Shown: positions 14,684-22,983 of the stretch, one piece after another | How positions within the stretch are numbered: the stretch's first letter is position 1 | How the letters are laid out: every line of letters begins with the position of its first letter | DNA from: JADJPG01 sp964491875 | GTDB lineage: Bacteria; Verrucomicrobiota; Verrucomicrobiia; Limisphaerales; JADJPG01 | NCBI GenBank assembly: GCA_964491875.1 | Contig: CAZBIC010000033.1 | Coordinates: 21,776 to 85,775, forward strand | Length of the DNA stretch: 64,000 nt | Direction of reading: 5' to 3' | Notes under the pieces: generated by a model | What the model saw: the letters and a program-made list of their open reading frames with translations, nothing else | Databases searched by the model: none | What the model was told of the DNA's origin: nothing | Position numbers and translations under genes: made by a program

Positions 14684-17600
14684 ATGCGTGCACTTAAGAT
14701 GATGGTGGCAGCGCTCGCTCTGCAAGGAGCAGTAGCGGCGATTGCTCAGCCAGTTCAACTCCTCCACCCAACTACCACCTCTTGGCGTTATCTCGCTGAT
14801 GGCAGTGACCCGGGAACAACTTGGAAAGACACTTCATTTGACGCCAGCGCCTGGCTGCAAGGCACGGGACTCTTTGGTAACGAGAGCAATTACCCCTATC
14901 CAATGGCAACCACCATTCCTGGTGCTACGCCCATTGCCGTCTTTTACCGCAGTGAGTTTACTTGGAGTGGCAGTACGGCTGGTGTGGTGCTCACAGGTAC
15001 CAACTACGTCGATGACGGCAGTGTCATTTATCTGAACGGCGTGGAGATTGCCCGTTTCAACATGCCAGAGGGAGAGCCCAACTTCCAGACCTTGGCCCCG
15101 GCGGCTAATCCCGGTGGGTTTCCGAACGTCAATGGTGGCGAACCTGTTCTGGTTCGCTTGGAAATCCCGGTGGGTGCGTTGACCAACGGCAATGCCAATC
15201 CGCTGGTGGCCGGAAACAACGTCATCGCAGTCCAGGTTCACCAAAATTCCGCAACGAGCTCGGACCGCGTGTTCGGTCTGGCGCTCTACGGCTCACAGGC
15301 CCTGCCTCCATGCACGGACGGCATCCAGCCGACGAACCGCACGATTCTGATCGGCCGCTCCACGACTTTCAGCGTCGTTGAGCAATGTGCCGTTCCGGCT
15401 GCCACGATTCAGTGGTACCGCGATGTGGGCTTTGGTGAACAGCTGATCGATGGCGCTACTGCAGCCTCCTACACCATTACCAATGCCGCTGCGAGTGACG
15501 CTGGCACCTACTATGCGCGGTTGACCAATCCGAGCGGCACCACGGACAGTCGCCAGGCGACACTTGTGGTGAACACCGATGACCAAGGTCCTCGCTTCGT
15601 TTCGGCCCGTGTCGGAACGACGACATCCCAGCTCGTTGTAGACGTGGACGAGCCGTTGTGCGACGACACGGCAACTTGCGGTTTTCAATCCAGTTTCGCC
15701 TTCAACTGGCAGATCTCCAGCGGCTCCGACACCAACGACCAGCCTGGCATCCTCGGTATCACCATCAACAATGGCACCAACTTGGTGTTCGACCTCGACC
15801 GTGCGCTCGATACTTCGATTAGCTATTTTGTCACGGCGATCGACGCTGGCGGCACCACCGGTGTTGCGGACTTGTTTGGTAATACGATGGCAATTAACGC
15901 CTCGATCGGCACCTTCCCGTCGGTCAGCTTCCAACAGGGCGTCAATAACTACGCTGGCACTCAAGACGCCGGTATCCACTCTGGAACGGCTGACACTGCC
16001 GACGGATCGAATCCGATTATCAACGTCGACGGCGATGATGGCGGCATCCGTCAGGCGCTGCTCCGTTTCGACAACATCTTCGGCGGCGCCCCTGGCCAGA
16101 TTCCTTCCGGTGCAATCATCAAGGAAGCTCGTCTGACGATCAACCAGACCGACAACGGCAACGTGGTGAACGTTCATCGCATGCTGGTGGGCTGGGATCA
16201 AAACTCGGTGACGTGGAACATTCTCGGTGGCGGTGTGAACCTTGACGGTGTTGATGCAAATGCTGCGGTCGACGCCTCTACTCCCGGCCTGAACGGAATC
16301 GTTGGTCCCATCTCAATTGACGTGACAGCCACCGTCAATGCGTGGGCTTCTGGTCAGCCGAACTACGGCTGGGCTTTCATCCCGACTGGCGGCGACGGTT
16401 GGCGCTGGAACAGCTCCGAGAGCGGAGTAAATCCGATCCTCACCGTCAGCTTCGAAATCACTCCTTGCAGTGGCACTCCTACGATTACTGCCCAGCCTCC
16501 GACGGCTGCGTCAGCTGGCGAGCGCGGAAACCTCAGCATTGCTGTGGGCGTTGGCAACACCTGTGTTTCGACCACCTTCGAGTGGATCAAAGGCAACCTC
16601 CCTGGCACTGTCGTTCCTGGCCAGAACAGCTCCACGTTGTCCATCGTGGGCGCAGTTCCCGGTGACGCAGGCACCTATCGCCTGCGCGCCACGAATCCGG
16701 CCGGCTCCGTAACCAGCGATCCGGTCAATGTGACGGTGACTCCTGATACGACCCGCCCGACGCTGACTCGTGCGATTGGTCCGGACAACACCCAGATTGT
16801 CCTCACCTTCAGCGAAAGCCTCGGTGCTGGTGCTGATTCCACGTCCCGCTACTCCGTTTCCGGTGCGACTGTGACGGCTGCCTCGGTGGCCAACAACGTC
16901 GTGACCCTCACCACCTCGGCTCGCGCCGCAGGCAGCAGCACGGTGACCATCACCGGCCTCACGGACACGGCTGCAACGCCGAACCTGATCAACCCGAATC
17001 CTACCGCTGTCAGCGTCACGACCGTCTCGGTTGCTGCTGGGGCTGCGTATGATTCCACCTGGTCTTACAACACGAACAACCTGGACGCGAATGCGGACTG
17101 GACCACGACGGGTGGCGAAGGCTGGCTCGACGGCAACGGTCTTTTCGGTACTGAGACCACCGCTGCCGCGACGAACGCCTTCCCGGTTCCGATCGCCACG
17201 GTCATTCCTCCGCCGAACGCGAACAACGAGTTCCTGACCTCCTACTTCCGCAAGACCGTGACGCTTCCGGCCCTGGCTGCTGGAATGTCCTACGCTCTGA
17301 GCTACATCGTCGATGACGGTGCAATCTTCTACGTGGATGGCGTTGAAGTCAGCCGCTACAACATGCCCGCTGGTGCAGTGACCTACTCCACGCTGGCGCC
17401 CGCGGCCGGTGCGGAAGGTGCGCTCTTCGCGTTGCCTCTCTCGATCACTTCGGGAACGCACACCATCGCGGTGAGCGTCCACCAGAGCGCCAACACCAGC
17501 TCCGACACCGTGTTCGGTGCTGAGATCATCGTCATCCCGACGGTTTCGCCGGCGCTGACGGTCTCGCACACCGGCACCAATGCGGTCATCAGCTGGAACG

Positions 17601-17743
17601 CTGACGCGAGCTGGGAACTGGTGAGCTCGGCGAACGCCAATGGTCCGTGGGCTGCCGTTGCCGGCGCTCCGTTCCGTTCCTTCACTGCTCCTGCCACTCA
17701 AGCGGCTCAGTTCTACCAACTGCGCTATCGTCCGCAGCCGTAA
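14684..17743 (+). CDS. Large modular secreted protein with Ig-like and CBM96/DNRLRE-type domains
   Basis: A 1019-aa exported protein. Signal peptide residues 1-22 end at AIAQ. In order I see: a beta-sandwich module (about 25-205) with YVDDGSVIYLNGVEIARFNMP; an Ig-like domain (about 215-297, SDAGTYYARLTN); a Big-like region; a DNRLRE/CBM96-type domain (about 425-590, ALLRFDNIFGG, TWNILGGG, SIDVTATVNAWASG); a second Ig-like domain (GDAGTYRLRATNPAG); and a second copy of the first module (about 790-950, YIVDDGAIFYVDGVEVSRYNMP). It ends with a VISWNADASWELVSSAN...FYQLRYRP module shared with other exported proteins here. Likely surface or polysaccharide-binding. A strong terminator follows, and the gene appears monocistronic. 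Confidence 0.85.
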   Translation: MRALKMMVAALALQGAVAAIAQPVQLLHPTTTSWRYLADGSDPGTTWKDTSFDASAWLQGTGLFGNESNYPYPMATTIPGATPIAVFYRSEFTWSGSTAGVVLTGTNYVDDGSVIYLNGVEIARFNMPEGEPNFQTLAPAANPGGFPNVNGGEPVLVRLEIPVGALTNGNANPLVAGNNVIAVQVHQNSATSSDRVFGLALYGSQALPPCTDGIQPTNRTILIGRSTTFSVVEQCAVPAATIQWYRDVGFGEQLIDGATAASYTITNAAASDAGTYYARLTNPSGTTDSRQATLVVNTDDQGPRFVSARVGTTTSQLVVDVDEPLCDDTATCGFQSSFAFNWQISSGSDTNDQPGILGITINNGTNLVFDLDRALDTSISYFVTAIDAGGTTGVADLFGNTMAINASIGTFPSVSFQQGVNNYAGTQDAGIHSGTADTADGSNPIINVDGDDGGIRQALLRFDNIFGGAPGQIPSGAIIKEARLTINQTDNGNVVNVHRMLVGWDQNSVTWNILGGGVNLDGVDANAAVDASTPGLNGIVGPISIDVTATVNAWASGQPNYGWAFIPTGGDGWRWNSSESGVNPILTVSFEITPCSGTPTITAQPPTAASAGERGNLSIAVGVGNTCVSTTFEWIKGNLPGTVVPGQNSSTLSIVGAVPGDAGTYRLRATNPAGSVTSDPVNVTVTPDTTRPTLTRAIGPDNTQIVLTFSESLGAGADSTSRYSVSGATVTAASVANNVVTLTTSARAAGSSTVTITGLTDTAATPNLINPNPTAVSVTTVSVAAGAAYDSTWSYNTNNLDANADWTTTGGEGWLDGNGLFGTETTAAATNAFPVPIATVIPPPNANNEFLTSYFRKTVTLPALAAGMSYALSYIVDDGAIFYVDGVEVSRYNMPAGAVTYSTLAPAAGAEGALFALPLSITSGTHTIAVSVHQSANTSSDTVFGAEIIVIPTVSPALTVSHTGTNAVISWNADASWELVSSANANGPWAAVAGAPFRSFTAPATQAAQFYQLRYRPQP

Positions 17744-17768
17744 TCACGGCCTGACGGTTTGAATTCAC

Positions 17769-17800
17769 AGAGACCGGGCGAAAGCCCGGTCTCTTTTTTT
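17769..17800 (+). terminator. Rho-independent terminator
   Basis: AGAGACCGGGC (17769-17779), GAAA tetraloop, then the exact complement GCCCGGTCTCT (17784-17794) and a T-run to 17800. It follows the secreted protein gene by 25 bases. Confidence 0.95.
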
Positions 17801-17859
17801 ATGCCGACTGACCTGGAATGCTTGAATGACTGACTGCTGGAACCCAAGGAGCAGAACCG

Positions 17860-18408
17860 TCAAAACTTCAGGATGTGGAACGTCGTATCAAACCACAGTC
17901 CGTTGAACTCGAACTGCATGGTGGGCGGGTCAAACTCGCCGCTGAACCAAATCAGCTGATTGCGGGGCGCCACCATCTCACACATCTCATCGAACATCGC
18001 GTCATCGAGCCCGATGATTCCGTAGCGATCGCGGCGGAGTTCTTCCTTCTCCATTCCGCGATAAAGGCTCTCCGCTTCCGGCAGCGATCGTTTAACGATC
18101 CAAATTTCCGCGTCAGGAATCTTCACCGCCAGTTTGTGCAGCTTACTGACACTGCACTCGCCGCACTCGACCCAGAGCGCTGGGCGGAGTGAGTAATCCA
18201 GCTGAATGACGTCTGGCTCGAATGGGATGTTGTCATCCGTCAGTCGGGGTTCGATTTGCAGCCGTTCGCGGTGGAAAAGGACGAACGCCATGAACTTCAG
18301 CATGACGTGCTTGATGCTTTCGTTGTCCTTTTGGCCGACAATGATCTTCGACGGCAAGGCGCGACGGCGTTCCTCGCTCTTCAGATCAAAACTGTATTTC
18401 CCGGTCAT
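17860..18408 (-). CDS. YaeQ-like protein (PD-(D/E)xK fold), tentative
   Basis: A 182-aa cytoplasmic protein. The stretch HVMLKFMAFVLFHRERLQIEP, followed by FEPDVIQLDYSLRPALWVECGECSVSKLHKL and a strand AEIWIVKRS, resembles the order in YaeQ, a restriction-endonuclease-like fold of unknown role. Pattern residues D (in EPDV), E (in VECGE) and K could form a nuclease-type centre. Evidence is limited to this similarity and the identification is tentative. The ATG at 18408 is the only good start. The gene is downstream of the L,D-transpeptidase gene on the same strand, with a 62-base gap. Confidence 0.5.
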   Translation of the reverse strand: MTGKYSFDLKSEERRRALPSKIIVGQKDNESIKHVMLKFMAFVLFHRERLQIEPRLTDDNIPFEPDVIQLDYSLRPALWVECGECSVSKLHKLAVKIPDAEIWIVKRSLPEAESLYRGMEKEELRRDRYGIIGLDDAMFDEMCEMVAPRNQLIWFSGEFDPPTMQFEFNGLWFDTTFHILKF

Positions 18409-18470
18409 GCCAGACCGGTTGTAGCAGCAGGGAGGCTATTCCACAAACGCCGAGTGCCCGATCGGGCTGC

Positions 18471-19730
18471 TCAGGGTCCCACGAAGACCGGTGTGCCGAG
18501 GCTCACCAGGCGGAGTAGATGCTCGGCGTTCCAGTTGGCGAGGCGAAAGCATCCGTGCGATTCGGTGCGACCCACGTCTTCCGGCTTTGGCGTGCCGTGG
18601 ATGCCGTAGCCGGGCTTGTCCAGGCTGAGCCACACGGTTCCGACCGGATTGTTCGGACCTGGCTGAAGAATGAGTTTCCGCCCCAGCTGTTGCGCTTCCG
18701 CGGATTCCGGAAATACAGCCGGGTCAAAAGTGTAGTTCGGATTCGGCGCCACGGCGGCGATGTGCAGCTCCTCGCCGAGCGGCCGTTTGTCGACGCGCGC
18801 CGCGATGCTGCACGGGAAATGAGCGATCAAGTTCGTCGCGCTGTCGTAGGCATGCAGCTTCCGTTCGCCCAGATGAATGCGGAGAAACGCCGCCTTGGTG
18901 TCGGCTGCGACTGGACCGGCGTTGACGAGTTTCAGGACGGTGCCAATGCTGATCTTGGTCCAGTCCACTTGCGGATTCAACCAACGCACCAGCTTGGGAT
19001 TCGAATGTGTCCGCTCGGAAATCAGTTCGAGAATCGTCTCGTAAGCCAGAGTTGATTGCTGGGATTTCGCCAGCCAGGAAGTTCCTAGCGGCTGCAAGCT
19101 TGCGACGTCGTCCGCAGTGACCGTGTATTCCGCGAAGAGCGGTTCACTGGTCGCCAGCAGCGCAAGGGTTGCGTCGTTTGGCGTCCCGGTTACGGGAAGT
19201 TGATTCTGTTGTTGAAACGCGCGCAGGGCCGCTCGGGTTTGCGATCCAGCCACGCCATCGAAGGATCCTGAAGAGAACCCGCGTCGCGCCAGCGCGACTT
19301 GCGTGGTGAGAATTGAGACGTCGAACGGGCCCTTGCTGGCATTGGCCGTTGTTGCCGAGATTGAGGGCGTCGCTGTGGCGACTCGCGTGGGCAGGTTCGT
19401 CTTCGTGGGCACGGGCGTCGGGACGAACGCGTTGGTTTGAACGAGTGGATGAGGCTCCGGTCGCGCGGCGGGTGGGTTGACCGGGACGAGAACCATCGGC
19501 TCGGAGTGTCGGCCATCGCGCTCCGCCACGGGAACGATGATCGCTCCGTTTGATTCGACGATGGGTGCCGGCGGCGGGATGATGCGGGCGCTGCCTTTCG
19601 TGGCAGGTTCGCTGCTTTGCCACCAGACCCAGCCGACCGATCCCGCCGAGAGCACGACGAGGCTGCGCACGAGAATTCCTCCCGCGCGCCGGCCGGTTCG
19701 AAGCATTGAGATGGAAGGCGGCAGTCGCAC
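18471..19730 (-). CDS. L,D-transpeptidase with peptidoglycan-binding and LysM-like domains
   Basis: A 419-aa envelope enzyme that would cross-link peptidoglycan or attach proteins to it. The N-terminus carries a membrane anchor or signal (about residues 18-38, GGILVRSLVVLSAGSVGWVW) and a Pro-rich linker. A PG_binding_1 domain follows (about 140-190, LARRGFSSGSFDGVAGSQT, ALRAFQQQNQLPVTG), then a LysM-like segment (LVRWLNPQVDWTKISIGTVLKL). The YkuD catalytic domain ends with GIHGTPKPED and SHGCFRLAN; catalytic Cys is about residue 394. GTG 19730 is preferred because AAGGA lies 7 bases upstream; ATG 19706 is the alternative. All catalytic residues are present. Confidence 0.93.
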   Translation of the reverse strand: MRLPPSISMLRTGRRAGGILVRSLVVLSAGSVGWVWWQSSEPATKGSARIIPPPAPIVESNGAIIVPVAERDGRHSEPMVLVPVNPPAARPEPHPLVQTNAFVPTPVPTKTNLPTRVATATPSISATTANASKGPFDVSILTTQVALARRGFSSGSFDGVAGSQTRAALRAFQQQNQLPVTGTPNDATLALLATSEPLFAEYTVTADDVASLQPLGTSWLAKSQQSTLAYETILELISERTHSNPKLVRWLNPQVDWTKISIGTVLKLVNAGPVAADTKAAFLRIHLGERKLHAYDSATNLIAHFPCSIAARVDKRPLGEELHIAAVAPNPNYTFDPAVFPESAEAQQLGRKLILQPGPNNPVGTVWLSLDKPGYGIHGTPKPEDVGRTESHGCFRLANWNAEHLLRLVSLGTPVFVGP

Positions 19731-19818
19731 AGTAGATTCCTTCGGTTAATCCGGCCTGATCGTAAAGCCTGAACCGCGACAATCTGCGGATCGGGATGGA
19801 AACGTGGAGTGGAGAAGA

Positions 19819-22800
19819 CTACCGGCCCCGTCCAGGCGTTGCCGGGCCGCTCACGCGCAGGAGGCGAACCACGTTCGGCTCGACATTGAAGGCGATGGCG
19901 TCACCGGAGGGCGAAAAGGCAATCCTTCCGATCGCTTCCGGGGCATTCATCGAGAATACCTCGCGCAAGGTCGCCAGGTGCCAGAGGTTGACCGACTGGG
20001 CGATGCCGACTGATGCCAGGAGCCGGCCATCCGGCGAAAAGGAAACGCCGGACGCCTCCTCGAAATAGCGCACCAGTTCACCTTTCAATCGGCCGTCGCT
20101 GGTATCCCAAAGCCGGATGACCCGGTCGACGCCCGCGCTGGCGAGCGTCTGGCCGTCGGGCGAGAAGTCGAGGCCTTTCACTTCCTCCGTGTGCCGGTTC
20201 AATTCCATGGTCCGGCCGGACGGCAGATGATGAAGCCAGATCGTGTAGGGAGAAGTCACCGTGTAGGCGAAGTAATCACCGCGCGGACTCAGGCACAGCG
20301 CGAGGAGAGTTTCTTTGTCGGCACGGGGAATGATCGCGAGCTGTCTTCCGTCTGCGACGTTCCACACCACCGAGTCGCGATCGTAGGTGATGACAAGAGT
20401 GGTTCCGTCCTGCGACATCGCAAAGCCCCGGCCTTCGGTGCGTTTGGAAAAATTCTCCAGCGTGGATCCTTTCTCGAGCGTCCTGGAAGTCGATCGCCAC
20501 TGTTCGAGTTCACCAGTGTTGTCGTTCAAGAGCACGACGTCTTCTCCGTTGACGCCGAAGCCAGCGACCCATCGACTGTGAAACTCTTCGATCGCTTTGC
20601 CCGTCTCAATCTCGCGGAGCACCACCATGGCTCGCGAACGCGGAGAATCGTTCAAGGTCAACATTCGGTTACCGCTCCGGGAGAATTGCGGCTGCCAATG
20701 CTTGCGGCTGGGAATGCTCCGGATCCCGGACGCGGGCTGGGCCGGCCAGAGATGCAGAGTCATGTCCTTGCTTGCTGTCACCAGTCGTTTGTCGTCGCGG
20801 CTCCAAGCCACATCCCAAACTTCGTCATCGTGTCCGTCCAGAACCGTGGCGCGATCGGGCGTTTCCAGATTCCGAATCTGCAGTGTGCGATCGGAACCGC
20901 TGGTGACGATGCGGCGGCTGTCCGGCGAGAACGCAATTCCCCAAATCTTGAACTGATGTCCGCCCAGCACCAGCGGCGAGGTGAGGTCGCCCTGCAGATT
21001 CCAAACGCGCGCGCCCATGTTGAAGCCGGCGGCCGCGAGGCGTTTGCCGTCGGGCGAGAACGCAATGGACCACGGCGAATCCACGGTGCTGAGCTGGCGC
21101 GCTTCGCCGGTGTTCAGATTCCACAGAAAGATGTTCGTGCGTTCCCCGCCTCCGGCGAGCCACTGCCCGTCGGGCGACAACGCAACGCGCCGAACCGCCG
21201 CATTGGTCTCGAACAACACGCGGCGCGTGCGCCAGTCCCAGACCGTGACGCCGCGGCTGGCCTTGAAGAAACGAAACGGCGTCGACATCGATGCCGCGAG
21301 CCGCGAGCCGTCAACGGATAACGCAGCGTTCACTCCACTCAACGGCACGCCTGTCGTTTGCCCGTCGCGGGTCCAGAAATGCACTTTGCCGTCGGCGCCG
21401 GCGCTCACGACTTGCTGTCCGTCCGGCGTGAAGGCAACCGACCAGACAACGGTGCCGTGGGCCTTTACGTTCGTGATCGAATTGCCCGTGCGCAAATCCC
21501 AGAAGTGCAGCGTGGCGTCCATGCCGCCGGAGACAGCGCGTTCGCCGTCCGGGGAAATCGCGACGCATGTGACGGTGGCGGTGTGGCCCGTCAGCACCGC
21601 CGTATGCTGGCCTTTGCACAACTCCTGAAGCAGATGCCATTCGAAGCCGCGGAGATCGGTCTGGCCTTGTCGGGGAATCTGGGCGGCGAGAACCCGACGG
21701 GCGAGACCGAGATCGTGTCCCGCCAGCGCCTGGGAGGCGACTTGGAGATCTGCTGCGTAACGTTCCACATCGTGGTGAAACGCGTTCTGCTCCGCGCGCC
21801 GCCACTGCACCGAAATGCCGGCTACCCCTGCGACGAGAGCGACGAGCAGGGCGCCCATCGTGGCGGCCAGAGCGGGACGTCGGCGGCACCAGCGAATCGC
21901 ATGCTCCATTCCCGAGACCGGCCGTGCTTCAACGGGTTCACCGCGGAGCCAACGTTCCAGTTCATCTGCCAGCGCCTCGGCGGACGAGTAGCGTCGCTGC
22001 GGATCTTTGCTGAGGCATTTCAGGCAGACGGTGCGCAGGTCCGGGTTCGGCAGCAACGTCGCGTCTGGCTCTTCCTCGGCGATCTTCCGCAGCAGGCCGG
22101 GAACATTTCCGGCGACGAACGGCGGTTTGCCGGTGAGCAGTTCGTAGAGGATGGCGCCCAGACCGTAGATATCGGTGGCGGTGGTCAGATTCTTCGTGTC
22201 GCCTGCCGCCTGCTCTGGCGACATGTAGGCTGGACTGCCGATCACGTCGGTGCTGAGCGTGAGACTGCTGTCGCGATCTTCAAACTTGGCGAGGCCGAAA
22301 TCGGCGACATACGGGCGGCCGCCGGCATCGATCAGAATGTTGTGCGGCTTGAGATCGCGATGCTGAATGCCCCGTTGATGAGCGTAATGAACCGCGCGGG
22401 CAATCTGCGCGACGAGGGTGACGAGATGCGTGACGCGTGATGCATGGTCTCCACCGGTGGACTTCAACTCCCCGTCGGCCACGCTGCCGCGCTCGGCGAG
22501 TTTCATCGTGAAGTACGGCTGTCCTTGAATGGAGCCGACCTCGTACACCGGCAGAATGCTCGGATGATCGAGGGCCGCGACGGCCTCGGCCTCCTGCCGG
22601 AAGCGCTGCAACTGCACGGAAGAGGAGAGTCGCGACGGATGCAGCATCTTCAACGCGACGGTGCGGTTCAGGGTGAGATGGCGGGCTTCGTAGACAACGC
22701 CCATGCCGCCGCGACCGAGTTCGCGCACGAGTTCGTAATCGCCGAAGAGTCGGTTGGCAGGATGGGCAAGCGGTGCGGATTCCGCCGGAGATTCTCCGTC

Positions 22801-22905
22801 CGCGCTGCTCAAGGTGAACCGCAACATGCATCGGGGGCAGAGGCCGCGGAGCGAGCCCGGCATGGGGCTCTGGCATGATGGACACAGTGATGATCTTACA
22901 GCCAT
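19819..22905 (-). CDS. Transmembrane Ser/Thr protein kinase with WD40 propeller (kinase A)
   Basis: A 1028-aa Hanks-type kinase. Residues 8-26 form a zinc ribbon (CPSC and CPRC). The kinase domain (about 55-330) has GRGGMGVVYEA (64-74), Lys86, HRDLKPHN (182-189), DFG (202-204) and MSPEQ. A membrane segment lies at about 345-367 after RRRPALAATM. The remaining 600 residues hold about twelve WD40-type strands such as CVAISPDGERAVSGG and LDFSPDGQTLASAG, so they should be outside the cytoplasm. Residues 154-161 (HASRVTHL) are encoded by a repeat-like sequence and sit in a loop after the hinge. It is the last gene of the minus-strand array, 78 bases after a secreted protein gene. All catalytic residues are intact. 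Confidence 0.95.
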   Translation of the reverse strand: MAVRSSLCPSCQSPMPGSLRGLCPRCMLRFTLSSADGESPAESAPLAHPANRLFGDYELVRELGRGGMGVVYEARHLTLNRTVALKMLHPSRLSSSVQLQRFRQEAEAVAALDHPSILPVYEVGSIQGQPYFTMKLAERGSVADGELKSTGGDHASRVTHLVTLVAQIARAVHYAHQRGIQHRDLKPHNILIDAGGRPYVADFGLAKFEDRDSSLTLSTDVIGSPAYMSPEQAAGDTKNLTTATDIYGLGAILYELLTGKPPFVAGNVPGLLRKIAEEEPDATLLPNPDLRTVCLKCLSKDPQRRYSSAEALADELERWLRGEPVEARPVSGMEHAIRWCRRRPALAATMGALLVALVAGVAGISVQWRRAEQNAFHHDVERYAADLQVASQALAGHDLGLARRVLAAQIPRQGQTDLRGFEWHLLQELCKGQHTAVLTGHTATVTCVAISPDGERAVSGGMDATLHFWDLRTGNSITNVKAHGTVVWSVAFTPDGQQVVSAGADGKVHFWTRDGQTTGVPLSGVNAALSVDGSRLAASMSTPFRFFKASRGVTVWDWRTRRVLFETNAAVRRVALSPDGQWLAGGGERTNIFLWNLNTGEARQLSTVDSPWSIAFSPDGKRLAAAGFNMGARVWNLQGDLTSPLVLGGHQFKIWGIAFSPDSRRIVTSGSDRTLQIRNLETPDRATVLDGHDDEVWDVAWSRDDKRLVTASKDMTLHLWPAQPASGIRSIPSRKHWQPQFSRSGNRMLTLNDSPRSRAMVVLREIETGKAIEEFHSRWVAGFGVNGEDVVLLNDNTGELEQWRSTSRTLEKGSTLENFSKRTEGRGFAMSQDGTTLVITYDRDSVVWNVADGRQLAIIPRADKETLLALCLSPRGDYFAYTVTSPYTIWLHHLPSGRTMELNRHTEEVKGLDFSPDGQTLASAGVDRVIRLWDTSDGRLKGELVRYFEEASGVSFSPDGRLLASVGIAQSVNLWHLATLREVFSMNAPEAIGRIAFSPSGDAIAFNVEPNVVRLLRVSGPATPGRGR

Positions 22906-22983
22906 GAGCGCGATGGAGGACGCGACGCGACTCGCGCGAATGGCGCGGCAACAACACGGTGCTTGGTGTTCGTCACGCGATGC

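Noticed and set aside
16511..17719. 402-codon minus-strand open frame opposite the 1019-aa secreted protein
   Set aside because: Antisense to a well-supported modular gene and Arg/Gly/Asp-rich without structure.
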